Position numbers and translations under genes: made by a program. This document shows positions 1-9,552 of a DNA stretch of 23,748 nt, in pieces (positions within the stretch are counted from its first letter, which is position 1; each line of letters begins with the position of its first letter). This DNA comes from Bacillota bacterium (GTDB lineage Bacteria; Bacillota; Clostridia; Christensenellales; UMGS416), in contig JAEZSC010000187.1 of assembly GCA_023422005.1 (NCBI GenBank), forward strand, positions 1 to 23,748. The letters run 5' to 3'. The notes under the pieces are model-generated. The model was not told the origin of the DNA and made no database searches. It saw nothing but the letters and a program-made list of their open reading frames with translations.

Positions 1-190
1 ACACCGCGCTCGTGGACGTAAAAAGGGCATTCACAAAGCCGACTTGCAAACCTGAATGAGCTGAGAATGGCATCATCAACAACAGGGTGCCCGTCAAAAT
101 AACGCCCAAAAAACCCAGAACCAGGAACCTGCCCGGCGTTAGCCATTTGCTCCGAAACAAGCTTTTTGCCCTTCCGCTGCGACGAACCAC
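1..190 (-). CDS. TrkH/KtrB-family potassium uptake channel subunit, N-terminal fragment
   Basis: Only the first 63 codons are in the window; the gene continues past base 1. The translated segment has a basic N-terminus (RRSGRAKSLFRSKWLTPGR), a hydrophobic helix (LVLGFLGVILTGTLLLMMP) and the stretch GFVNALFTSTSAV. This matches the first transmembrane helix and the start of the first pore loop of Trk/Ktr channels, where TSAV is followed by the CVTGL selectivity filter. In this family the membrane subunit imports K+ together with a cytoplasmic RCK-domain partner (KtrA/TrkA). No ATG lies between the upstream in-frame stop and the conserved part. I chose GTG at 190 because AAGGTG sits about 8 bases upstream. 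The family call is good; KtrB versus TrkH cannot be decided from this fragment. Confidence 0.85.
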   Translation of the reverse strand, partial: MVRRSGRAKSLFRSKWLTPGRFLVLGFLGVILTGTLLLMMPFSAHSGLQVGFVNALFTSTSAV

Positions 191-232
191 GAAGATGGCA
201 CCTTGGTCTTAACGTCTCAGCTATGCTTCCAT

Positions 233-261
233 ACATTAGCAAGTTTTAACCATTTCATCAA
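233..261 (-). promoter_or_regulatory. Candidate sigma-A promoter of the K+ channel gene
   Basis: Read on the minus strand, TTGATG (256-261) and TAATGT (233-238) are separated by exactly 17 bases. They lie in the gap between the stop of the preceding gene (278) and the GTG start at 190. Only partly consensus, so moderate support. Confidence 0.4.
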
Positions 262-277
262 GTGGGTTCCGTGTGTA

Positions 278-1393
278 TCAGCCCGCACAAGCTGCCTGCC
301 AATCGGCCTGCACCTGCTCCAGATCCCCGCTGGCGCAGCTGTGCTGCAGCAGCAGCCAGCGGCTGCCGTGGCCCTGTGACGCATGCAGCAGGCGGGCGAA
401 CCACTGCCTGCGGCCCTCTCCCGGCAACCGCGGCGCTCCGCCGTAATACACCTTGCGCAGCGCGGCGCAACGGCGCAGCACGGCTTCCATGTCATGCATC
501 TCAGGGTTGCCGAAGTTGATGCCATGGGCCAGCGGCTCGGCCATGACGGTCTCGAACAAATGGGGATTCTTGCCGCAATAATGCACATAACCGCCGCCGA
601 AGCGGGCCAGCAGCCGGTGCAGATAGGGACTCACGAACTCTGCGATCGCATCCGCATTCAACAACGTGGAGGTATCCTCGCTGAGCTTGAGCCCACCCAG
701 GCTGCGGGGAATGACCAAGCCGTTATAATGAGCAACATACCGATCACTGTCCGGAATGCGCGCCAGGCACGCGTCCATGGCCGTCTCCGCGGCGCAGCAG
801 CTCAGCTCCAGCAGATGGTGCACAAAAGGTGCGTCATCGTATATGTCATAGAAAATGGCATCGCCATAGACGATATGGGCGGTATCGAAGGCGCCCTGTA
901 TGTCCAGAGGGAACACGCGGCATGGGCCGCCGGCCAGCCGCCGCCCCATGAGCTCCATGTGGGAAAGCGCCGCCTGCATCTCCTCACCCGCGGCAAGGTG
1001 ATATGGCTCCATGCGCGCAAGCGTTGCCTTGTCCAGGTGCTCGGTGACCCAGGGCATCTTGTCTGGGAAAAGCTGCTGGCGCAGGCCCAACAGGGTGGGC
1101 ACAATGCCGCAGCCCATGTTGGCCCGCATGGAAGGCACGGCTTGGGCACCGCCCATGGCGGCCAGCATAGCCTCGCGCAAGCCGCTCATGAACATCTTTT
1201 CACCGTCAAAGTGGGTTTCCATCGTGTTAAATGCCGAAAAGCGCCGGTCAAAATCGGCGTCGCTCTGGCACGTGAGCAGCAGAGGCTGCTCGGCGGGCCC
1301 CTGGCCCAGCCACACCTGCTCCTGTAGTTCCACCGCACGCCGGATGCGCGGTCCGTGCTCGTTCATGGCCGCCAATGCTTCTTGCCAACTCAT
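278..1393 (-). CDS. Uroporphyrinogen decarboxylase-fold protein, probably a corrinoid methyltransferase-like enzyme
   Basis: This 371-aa protein belongs to the UroD superfamily (COG0407-like), a TIM-barrel group that contains both heme-pathway UroD and cobalamin or CoM methyltransferases (MtaA/MtbA/CmuA). Visible landmarks are MGCGIVPT near residue 93, LDIQGAFDTAHIVYGDA at about 163-179 and HYCG at 271-274. An H-x-C motif at this place is the zinc-binding signature of the methyltransferase branch, whereas true UroD lacks it. No heme-biosynthesis genes are nearby, so I favour methyl-transfer or an unknown role over heme synthesis. The ATG is supported by GGAGGT six bases upstream. The gene lies 65 bases downstream of the YyaL-type gene and has its own weak promoter candidate. 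Substrate unknown. Confidence 0.82.
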   Translation of the reverse strand: MSWQEALAAMNEHGPRIRRAVELQEQVWLGQGPAEQPLLLTCQSDADFDRRFSAFNTMETHFDGEKMFMSGLREAMLAAMGGAQAVPSMRANMGCGIVPTLLGLRQQLFPDKMPWVTEHLDKATLARMEPYHLAAGEEMQAALSHMELMGRRLAGGPCRVFPLDIQGAFDTAHIVYGDAIFYDIYDDAPFVHHLLELSCCAAETAMDACLARIPDSDRYVAHYNGLVIPRSLGGLKLSEDTSTLLNADAIAEFVSPYLHRLLARFGGGYVHYCGKNPHLFETVMAEPLAHGINFGNPEMHDMEAVLRRCAALRKVYYGGAPRLPGEGRRQWFARLLHASQGHGSRWLLLQHSCASGDLEQVQADWQAACAG

Positions 1394-1423
1394 GGGCAGA
1401 CCTCCTGCGATGCTACTGCCCCA

Positions 1424-1452
1424 AGTATAGCCGAATATGAGAATACTTACCA
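1424..1452 (-). promoter_or_regulatory. Weak promoter candidate before the UroD-like gene
   Basis: On the minus strand a good -10 (TATACT, 1424-1429) lies 17 bases from a poor -35 (TGGTAA, 1447-1452), in the 65-base gap between two same-strand genes. It could allow expression independent of the upstream gene. Confidence 0.3.
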
Positions 1453-1458
1453 GAGCGT

Positions 1459-3531
<2,073 letters not shown>

Positions 3532-3641
3532 ACTTAACCATCCTTTGGGGCTTGTTCTCAATAACCCTCCCTATTGTTTACCCATTTTGGAGGTTAAATA
3601 TTGTACATAGGATGCTCGCTGGTATAAGTGCCCTGTCTCTC

Positions 3642-4013
3642 TTATTTCCTCCAAAAAGTCGTGTACCCGGCCTTATCCTGAATATTGAATTCGATCATCT
3701 TCTCCAGCAACGAGTAATCCACCGGCCCATCCCACCGGATGCGGACCAGTTCTTTGGTGTGATCATAGCCCGCCTGCACAATTTCCTCGGAAAACCGAGC
3801 TATCCCAGCTTTTTCAGGGGCAACGGCCAGATGATTCTTGGACACGCTGAAGCCGATGATGAAGGTGCCGTGATCGGTAAACATCGGCTGGTTCCATGCG
3901 ATTTTGGTAGCCAGGTTGGGGAATCTCCTGGCCACCCAACCCAAGACTTCTTCCGTACGAGCACGATGCTGCGGGTTATCGATGCCCGCGAAAAATTCCG
4001 CAAAATCTTCCAT
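3642..4013 (-). CDS. DUF1801 / YdhG-type iron-chaperone-like protein
   Basis: This 123-aa small cytoplasmic protein has the pattern of the DUF1801/YdhG family (COG5646): a helical N-terminus (MEDFAEFFAGIDNP), VLGWVARRFPNLATKIAWNQPMF, FIIGFSVSKNHLAVAPEK and a C-terminal helix before FWRK. Some members have been linked to intracellular iron handling through a frataxin-like fold. That role is family knowledge and is not shown here. GGAGG (4021-4025) lies seven bases before the ATG, and an extended -10 promoter lies just upstream. It is followed after about 110 bases by the YyaL-type gene on the same strand, so co-transcription is possible. Confidence 0.84.
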   Translation of the reverse strand: MEDFAEFFAGIDNPQHRARTEEVLGWVARRFPNLATKIAWNQPMFTDHGTFIIGFSVSKNHLAVAPEKAGIARFSEEIVQAGYDHTKELVRIRWDGPVDYSLLEKMIEFNIQDKAGYTTFWRK

Positions 4014-4043
4014 GTTGTTTCCTCCAAAAATTACCTTATAAAA

Positions 4044-4074
4044 ATTATACCATCAAACGCCGCGTGTTCCGCAA
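4044..4074 (-). promoter_or_regulatory. Extended -10 promoter of the DUF1801 gene
   Basis: The minus strand carries TGGTATAAT: a perfect -10 hexamer (4044-4049) with the TGn extension. TTGCGG (4069-4074) is the nearest -35-like hexamer at a long 19-base spacing. The ATG is about 30 bases downstream. Confidence 0.5.
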
Positions 4075-4189
4075 TGTTAATCACACAGACCAGCACCTTG
4101 CAGGATATGCGTCACGCTATTCCATACTTATAATGTCTCTGTCACCCTATGGATAACCGAACAGCGCAGCCGCACGGATATCCATTTTC

Positions 4190-4217
4190 ACATCGGAATT
4201 TCCACCGACATATCATC
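4190..4217 (+). promoter_or_regulatory. Possible late-sporulation (sigma-K-like) promoter
   Basis: ACA (4190-4192), 16 bases, then CATATCATC (4209-4217) approaches the sigma-K pattern mACm-N16/17-CATAnnnTA known from Bacillus. It lies about 31 bases before the ATG of the 64-aa protein. The match is imperfect, so this is an inference only. Confidence 0.22.
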
Positions 4218-4247
4218 AAGTAGGCTGAGATAAAGGAGGTGACATAG

Positions 4248-4442
4248 ATGGGTGGCTTTCTGGGAGGATTCAAACATCGCGGGAACGATGGCGACAGCTT
4301 GCTGTTCTTCTTCTTGCTGCTGGTTGTGATATTCTGCAACTGCGAGCTCTTCTGCGATGATGGCGACAGCTTACTTTTCTTCTTCCTGCTGCTTGTCATC
4401 ATCTTTTGTAACGTATGTGATGACAATAAGCGCGTCTGCTAA
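4248..4442 (+). CDS. 64-aa Cys/Phe-rich hydrophobic protein with internal duplication
   Basis: I do not recognise a named family. The protein starts MGGFLGGFKHRG and then contains the same ~20-residue unit twice: GDSLLFFFLLLVVIFCN and GDSLLFFFLLLVIIFCN, joined by a short Cys-containing linker and ending DDNKRVC. Each unit is one hydrophobic segment preceded by an acidic cap (NDGD or DDGD), and there are six cysteines. The two DNA copies differ mostly at silent positions, so the protein repeat is being conserved. Translation is strongly supported: AAAGGAGGTGA lies just upstream of the ATG. Small Gly/Phe/Cys-rich membrane proteins of this type are common in spore formers and are often made in sporulation, but that role is inferred. 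It converges on the collagen-like gene with a shared hairpin between them. Confidence 0.75.
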   Translation: MGGFLGGFKHRGNDGDSLLFFFLLLVVIFCNCELFCDDGDSLLFFFLLLVIIFCNVCDDNKRVC

Positions 4443-4500
4443 AGGAGCGGGAAGTACAACCCCTGGAACACCTCCTTGACTGCACGATCAAACCGCAGGA

Positions 4501-4528
4501 CGGAGGACGCCCGGATGGGCGTCCTCCG
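4501..4528. terminator. Perfect 12-bp hairpin between convergent genes
   Basis: CGGAGGACGCCC (4501-4512) and its exact complement (4517-4528) flank a GGAT loop. Neither side carries a strong T-run, so it may act as a weak bidirectional terminator or as a 3'-end stabiliser for the two convergent genes. Confidence 0.6.
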
Positions 4529-4573
4529 TGTTGGCATCGGATGGTCATCATGGGCCGGAGCCCTTTCCTTTTC

Positions 4574-5767
4574 CTATCTTTGGTCGTCTATCAGGGCGTC
4601 GCTGTTGTTGACAGACAGATCGGTCAGCGGGTCATAGGGCGGCCCCGTTATGGTGCCCAGCAGCAGCGCGATGTCCGACGCATTCTCCGGGCTGCCCCAT
4701 GAGTTGCCTGAGAAGACCACGACGGCCCTGTCCACGACGAACCCGCGGGTGTTATACACGACGTTGTGCACAATGTGCCCGGTTGTGTTGGGGTTGAGAT
4801 AGGCCGGCTGCCGCAAGGAGTAGAAAATGTTGTTCTGAACGGTCAGATTCGTCATGTTGTTCGCCTGGGTGAGGAACCCCCGGTTCACAACCCACCCGGT
4901 GGAGGGCCCCGCCTGCGGCGGCCCATAAATCACATTGCCGATCAGCTTATGGTTTGCGCCGCCAATCTGTATGAACTCCACCGCGTAGGGGCTGTCGCTG
5001 GTGATCCTCAATCCCTCTATCGTTACGCCACTGCCCAAAACCGTGAAGACGATGGCAGCAGCCTGCAATTCTATCACCATATTGGGATATCCTTTGATCG
5101 TGACTCCCGCTTTGTTCACCGTCATCGTCGCGGTAACCGGATAGGTTCCGCCGAGGATGTGAACCGTTCCCGTTGGAGCCACCGCCGTCAGCCCTTGCTG
5201 GATCGTTCCGTAGGGGCTGGCCTGCGTGCCGTTTCCACCAACCGCGCCTGCCTGTACATAGATGTCAAAGGGATTGGGCTCAAACGTACCGGTGGGGCCC
5301 GTGGCGCCAGTGGCTCCTGTCTCGCCTGTTGGCCCCGTGGGGCCGGTCGGACCTGTCCCGGATAGATCATCTTCGGTCACGACAAGCGTTGCCTTTACCG
5401 GGACGATGGCCGAATAATAGAAAGAAGCGGTGCTGGCGTTTACCAGGGAAACCGTAACGGGAGCGGCAGCGATATCGAGAATTCCTATGCCTACGACTTC
5501 TCCGGTCTTGATGGGCGAGTTGCCTTCCAACACATCGCCCTGAGAAGAGGACAGTGCAAAAACCGCTCCATTGGTCGAAGTGGATGTCTGCGTTGCCACC
5601 CACCAATCCAGAACATACCTGCCGGCCACATGGAAGGTTATGACGCCGGTGCCGGTGTCGTAGCTGATGTCGCCAGCGCAGTATACGATTGTATCAAAGG
5701 CGACATTGGATGACGGTTCTATCAACCCGGCTGCCTGACGCTCGATCTGCAATGCGATATTGCTCAT
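4574..5767 (-). CDS. Collagen-like surface protein: C1q-like head, GPT repeats, parallel beta-helix tail
   Basis: This 397-aa protein has three parts. Residues 1-133 resemble the C1q/TNF-like beta-sandwich head of BclA-type exosporium proteins (ISYDTGTGVITFHVAGRYVLD, NGAVFALSSSQ, SPIKTGEVVGIGI). Residues 137-160 are a short collagen-like run of G-P-T, G-E-T and G-A-T triplets. Residues 165-397 look like a right-handed beta-helix of the pectate-lyase or DUF1565 type (ASPYGTIQQGLTAV, GTVHILGGTYPV, GVTIKGYPN, GVTIEGLRITS, NLTVQNNIF). There is no signal peptide, as in BclA-type proteins assembled in the mother cell. GAGGTG lies seven bases before the ATG. The likely site is the spore surface or exosporium, by analogy. 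In BclA the head is C-terminal; here it is N-terminal. Confidence 0.85.
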   Translation of the reverse strand: MSNIALQIERQAAGLIEPSSNVAFDTIVYCAGDISYDTGTGVITFHVAGRYVLDWWVATQTSTSTNGAVFALSSSQGDVLEGNSPIKTGEVVGIGILDIAAAPVTVSLVNASTASFYYSAIVPVKATLVVTEDDLSGTGPTGPTGPTGETGATGATGPTGTFEPNPFDIYVQAGAVGGNGTQASPYGTIQQGLTAVAPTGTVHILGGTYPVTATMTVNKAGVTIKGYPNMVIELQAAAIVFTVLGSGVTIEGLRITSDSPYAVEFIQIGGANHKLIGNVIYGPPQAGPSTGWVVNRGFLTQANNMTNLTVQNNIFYSLRQPAYLNPNTTGHIVHNVVYNTRGFVVDRAVVVFSGNSWGSPENASDIALLLGTITGPPYDPLTDLSVNNSDALIDDQR

Positions 5768-5839
5768 GTTGAATCACCTCATCTGTCTGCAAACCACGAT
5801 CGGCCATATTCTTGGGGATTGGCCGCGCTTCGCTGGAAT

Positions 5840-5867
5840 CATTTTATGTTTTCAGACAAATATCGGT
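5840..5867 (-). promoter_or_regulatory. Possible late-sporulation promoter of the collagen-like gene
   Basis: Minus strand: ACC (5865-5867), 16 bases, then CATAAAATG (5840-5848). This resembles sigma-K promoters (mACm-N16/17-CATAnnnTA) with one mismatch. It is consistent with an exosporium-type product but unproven. Confidence 0.25.
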
Positions 5868-5923
5868 GTTTTCCGGAGACCATAATCCCGGAGCAACTTG
5901 CGCAGCACGCAATCAGACACACA

Positions 5924-5956
5924 CGAAAAGGCTGGCCAAAAGGCGCAGCCTTTTCG
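5924..5956 (-). terminator. Hairpin terminator after the 54-aa gene
   Basis: An 11-bp inverted repeat (CGAAAAGGCTG at 5924-5934, CAGCCTTTTCG at 5946-5956) lies 15 bases past the stop of the 54-aa gene. Read on the minus strand the descending arm ends in CAGCCTTTT, giving a short U-run. The A/T-rich outer stem would work in both directions. Confidence 0.6.
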
Positions 5957-5971
5957 GACAGTCTGGTGGGC

Positions 5972-6136
5972 TTACAGGTCGTCCGCGTCCTGTACAGGTT
6001 TTTCGCCGGCATCCTTGGGGTGCCCGGTGTAGCTGCCGTCGGGGTCATTGTGGAAGGACGATTCGTTGACAAACGCTTTGATTGCCTTCCCGGCTTCCTT
6101 TTGGGCTTTGGGCTTTTTGTCCGTGTCTTTTTTCAA
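5972..6136 (-). CDS. 54-aa acidic/lysine-rich small protein ending PVQDADDL
   Basis: No function is known to me. The protein runs from a Lys-rich start (KKDTDKKPKAQKEAGKAIKA) to a polar tail with NDPDGSYTGHP and the ending EKPVQDADDL. I recall the DPxGSYTG...PVQDADDL pattern from other small clostridial proteins of unknown role. I chose TTG 6136 because GGAGGTG sits six bases upstream. The GTG three codons earlier overlaps that ribosome binding site and is less likely. No membrane segment or signal peptide is visible. It begins 64 bases after the VanY-like gene ends, on the same strand, so it may be transcribed with that operon. Confidence 0.7.
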   Translation of the reverse strand: MKKDTDKKPKAQKEAGKAIKAFVNESSFHNDPDGSYTGHPKDAGEKPVQDADDL

Positions 6137-6200
6137 ATCCGCCACCTCCAGACTATTGTGGCCCGGCACCGGCGGATCATTCGTTACCCTCGGTTGAATG

Positions 6201-6887
6201 TCAGCGTACACCAAGATACTCTTCCAATGTGATGCCCTCATCCATGATGATTTTTGAGTGCGGCAACCCCACATAGCGGTAATGCCACGATTCGTAGGGA
6301 TAGCCGGTGATCTCCTGCGCACCCTTGGGGTAACGCAGGATGAACCCATACTCCCCGCAGTGTTTGTACAGCCATTTGAATTGAGGGGTTCGCTCAAAGT
6401 TGCTGTTCCCCTTGGCCGTCACATCGAAGGCCAAGCCGCTCTCGTGTTCGCTTTCACCGGGTTGGGCGGCGGTGCCGTCGTCGGTGCCTTCGAACACTTC
6501 GCTCTGTTTCTCCGGCGAGCGATAGCCGCTGGTGATGATGAACGCATCCACGCCGTCCTCCTGTGCCGCGGCAAACATCGCATCCATTGCCTCAAAGACG
6601 GCCTGGCACACCTCTATGTCGGCCCTGGCCAGTTGGAAGTGCCTGTCCTTGCGCTCATACAAGTTCACCAGTTCGCCGGGGTCATAGTCCTTGGGCAGAG
6701 GGTTCTCCCGATTTATGAGCAGAATGTCCGGCGATGGCGACGGGTGTGGGCTCGGCCTATCGCCGCTGCGCATCGTCTGCGGTGTTTCACCGGCGGTCGC
6801 CGGGCGATCAGACCGGTTTTGGCAGGCGCACAAAGCGCCTGCCAAAACCGTAAAAATCGTAAGTGCAAGGAGCGTTTTTCTTCCCAT
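6201..6887 (-). CDS. VanY-like D-alanyl-D-alanine carboxypeptidase lipoprotein (M15B)
   Basis: This 228-aa predicted lipoprotein has a signal peptide ending at LCAC with C22 as the lipidated cysteine, then a Pro/Ser-rich linker (about 40-55). The peptidase M15B (VanY) domain shows SGYRS at 120-124, SEHESGLAFD at 146-155 giving zinc ligands H148 and D155, and ESWHYRY at 199-205 giving the catalytic E199 and third ligand H202. VanY enzymes remove the terminal D-Ala from peptidoglycan precursors outside the cell. All active-site residues are present. The ATG lies four bases after the permease stop codon, so translation is probably coupled; AGAGGAG is within the permease end, 13 bases upstream. 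Its place as last gene of a sensor/ABC operon suggests induced wall remodelling, not housekeeping. Confidence 0.9.
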   Translation of the reverse strand: MGRKTLLALTIFTVLAGALCACQNRSDRPATAGETPQTMRSGDRPSPHPSPSPDILLINRENPLPKDYDPGELVNLYERKDRHFQLARADIEVCQAVFEAMDAMFAAAQEDGVDAFIITSGYRSPEKQSEVFEGTDDGTAAQPGESEHESGLAFDVTAKGNSNFERTPQFKWLYKHCGEYGFILRYPKGAQEITGYPYESWHYRYVGLPHSKIIMDEGITLEEYLGVR

Positions 6888-6891
6888 TACG

Positions 6892-9552
6892 CTATAGGTT
6901 CTCCTCTCGCAATGCCTCAATGATGTTCTCCCGCTTGAAGCGGTGGCTGGAATAGAGCATTGTGGCAAAGACAATCACAAAGATCAGGCCAATGGCAAAC
7001 CCATAGCTGCCCAGCGGCAGCGCGAAGGGCGCCTCGACGACCGGACCCTGCAGCCGATAGATGGCATAGGCCACAGCTACGCTGGCGGGAAGGCCGTAGA
7101 GCAGGCTCTTTAGGCCGTAGAACACGCTCTCAAAGCGTATCATGCGGTTGAAACCCGACGGCGTCATGCCCACCGAGCGCAGCATGGCGAATTCCTTGCG
7201 GCGCAGCGCCACGTTGGTGGACACGGTGTTGAAGATGTTGGCGATGCAGATCAGGCTGATCAGCGTGATAAATCCGTACACGAACACGCCGAGGAAGACC
7301 CACAGATTGCGTTGGGAGCGAGCGTAACTGCTGAAGTTGTGAAGGAACACCCGAGAGCCGGGCACGGATTCCACGATCCGGCTGAGCTCGGTTTCCGTCC
7401 TCTGGTCATCCGGCGCCTCCAGGAAGGTGCGGTGGGACACAGCCTCCGGGCCGATGCCCAGAGCGGCCGCCAGCCGCTCATACCCCGTGTCGCTGACAAT
7501 GATGACAACCGTACTGAAATCCAGCAGCGGCACACCCATCGGCCGCCGGTCGGTCAGCACGGCCACGGAGACCTTTTGAGAACGAACCTCCCCTGTCTGC
7601 TCCCTATCCCGGCGCAGCAGGTCTTCGCTGTTCTGCAGCTCCAGCGCATCGCCCCTGCCCACGGCCAGCACCGAACCCATGACCTTTTGCAGCTTCCCGT
7701 TTATGCTGACGGTGCTCTTGGCGGCATTGATGAGGATGGCGCCGGGTACATCACCATCCAGCACGGCCTGATCCAGGCCCAAGTCTTCGGTGTAGGCAGT
7801 GAAGCTGCCGTCGTCCAGGCGGGTGACCATTACCGTGAGTGCCTGCATGGTCTGATCCTCTTCCAGAATGCCATTGGCCAGCCGTGTCTCATCGGTCACG
7901 CGGTCACCGGGCAGACTGGCGTAGAACATCTCGCTGCGCGTGATGGCCTGTATGCCGTCCAGTGCAGCAATGCGCTCGTCCATCGCCTGCACGCGATCGG
8001 CAGGCAGGTAGTTGTAGTTGACGAGGATGTCGTAATTGATGCCCTCGTCGCCGGCTGCGGTAATTAGGCGCGCCGTATCGGCATAGGTGGATACGGTCAG
8101 AAACAGCACAATGCTGATGACCAGCGAGGCGATGGTGGCACGGTACTTGCGGCGGCTGCGCTTAAGGTTCTTCATAGCAATCTCTGCCTCGAAGCCGAAC
8201 AGCCGACGCACCAGCGTCCCGGTGCGCACCGATTTCCCGCTGATGCGGATGTCCCCGCTCTGGCGGATGGCGTCGATGGGCTGCACGCGGGAGGCGATAC
8301 GGGCGGGCCGGCGGGCCGACAGCAGCAGCGTGACCGCCGAGAGTGCCACCGCCGCCGCCAGTGACAGCGGAGGCACCACGAGATCCAGCGTCACCCCGCC
8401 GGAGGTGTTGAAGATGGAAAGCAGCAGCGGTTGAATGAGCTGCAGCGTGACGGCTATGCCGCCGATGCCGGCCAGTATGCCCAACGGCATACCCGCCGCG
8501 TAGATCAGTGCCGCTTCGAAATACACGCTGGCGCGCTTCTGCGCCCGGGTGGCGCCCACGCTGGCCAGTATGCCCAACTGCCGGCTGCGCTCGGACACTG
8601 AGATCGCAAAGGCATTGCCGATCATGGATACCGAAGCCACCAGTATGATCACGAAGATCACCGCCGACAGCCCGAACAGGAATGTAAACAGCGTGTCGCT
8701 GGCCACCACGCCGTAATAGCGCAGCAGACCGGTATTGAACTCTGGCTTGGGCGCGCCTACGGCCGCGGCCAGTGCCTCCGCGTCGCCAAACAGCACGCGG
8801 GTGACGCTTGCGGCGGTATAATAAACATCCACCGTGCCGGCCGCGCCCTCCTCCAGCAGAGCAAAGGCAGAGCACGCCGCTGACCAGCTGGGCTCCAGGC
8901 CCGGACGCTCGATGAACCCCACGACGGTGTACGTCTGCGCCTCGCCGGTCAGCAAACGCTCGTCCAGCGCCGGCTGGCCGGTTATGGGGTCGTTAATCCA
9001 CTGGCCGGTCTCCTCATCCACGCGGTAGATCAGGCCCTGGCTGGGCTCAATATCCTCACCGTTGCCGTTGATGCGCCGGCCCGGCGACAGTGACATTGTG
9101 TCGCCAATCTGATAGGGCTTGCTTACGGTGCGGTTGACGGTTTCAGAAAGGACGATCTCGCCCGCGCTTTGGGGCAGACGCCCTTCGGTCAGGCGGATGG
9201 ACATCTGCGCGAAACCGTCGCCGCCTAGCTGTCGCACAAAGAGATAGGGCTTGCCGGAATTCTGGGAACCCTCCAGCGGCGCATAACCCAGATCGCGCTT
9301 GAGCACAACGAGATCTACCGCGTCGGCGGCGCGCACCTGGGCCATCCTGTCGGCTGGCACTCCCCGCAGCAGCACGTGCCAGTTGCCGTTGTCGGCGATG
9401 CTGGAGCGTTGCAACAGGGTGATGAAGGATGCCAGGAACACCGACACCGCCGTGACCATGGCCGCGGAAAGGATGACGCCGATGATCGTGACGATGGTGC
9501 GCTGGCGGTTCAGGCGCAGGGTCTTCCATGTATATTGCTGCATGACGTTCAT
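6892..9552 (-). CDS. Double-FtsX ABC transporter permease
   Basis: This 886-aa membrane protein is made of two FtsX/MacB-type halves. Helices are visible at about 19-46, 288-312, 343-370 and 390-413 (first half) and 471-492, 750-772, 806-831 and 850-868 (second half). Two large extracytoplasmic domains lie at about 47-287 and 493-748. Both FtsX coupling segments are clear: RSRQLGILASVGATRAQ (323-339) and RRKEFAMLRSVGMT (784-797). Such permeases work mechanically on lipid-linked or envelope substrates, or export peptides. The layout differs from BceB, which has ten helices and one large domain. The start overlaps the ATPase stop by four bases (ATGA), showing tight coupling. Substrate unknown; the VanY neighbour suggests the cell envelope. 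Confidence 0.95.
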   Translation of the reverse strand: MNVMQQYTWKTLRLNRQRTIVTIIGVILSAAMVTAVSVFLASFITLLQRSSIADNGNWHVLLRGVPADRMAQVRAADAVDLVVLKRDLGYAPLEGSQNSGKPYLFVRQLGGDGFAQMSIRLTEGRLPQSAGEIVLSETVNRTVSKPYQIGDTMSLSPGRRINGNGEDIEPSQGLIYRVDEETGQWINDPITGQPALDERLLTGEAQTYTVVGFIERPGLEPSWSAACSAFALLEEGAAGTVDVYYTAASVTRVLFGDAEALAAAVGAPKPEFNTGLLRYYGVVASDTLFTFLFGLSAVIFVIILVASVSMIGNAFAISVSERSRQLGILASVGATRAQKRASVYFEAALIYAAGMPLGILAGIGGIAVTLQLIQPLLLSIFNTSGGVTLDLVVPPLSLAAAVALSAVTLLLSARRPARIASRVQPIDAIRQSGDIRISGKSVRTGTLVRRLFGFEAEIAMKNLKRSRRKYRATIASLVISIVLFLTVSTYADTARLITAAGDEGINYDILVNYNYLPADRVQAMDERIAALDGIQAITRSEMFYASLPGDRVTDETRLANGILEEDQTMQALTVMVTRLDDGSFTAYTEDLGLDQAVLDGDVPGAILINAAKSTVSINGKLQKVMGSVLAVGRGDALELQNSEDLLRRDREQTGEVRSQKVSVAVLTDRRPMGVPLLDFSTVVIIVSDTGYERLAAALGIGPEAVSHRTFLEAPDDQRTETELSRIVESVPGSRVFLHNFSSYARSQRNLWVFLGVFVYGFITLISLICIANIFNTVSTNVALRRKEFAMLRSVGMTPSGFNRMIRFESVFYGLKSLLYGLPASVAVAYAIYRLQGPVVEAPFALPLGSYGFAIGLIFVIVFATMLYSSHRFKRENIIEALREENL

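Noticed and set aside
4129..4134. Perfect TATAAT on the plus strand before the 64-aa gene
   Set aside because: No -35 at 16-18 bases and no TGn extension; over 100 bases from the start codon.
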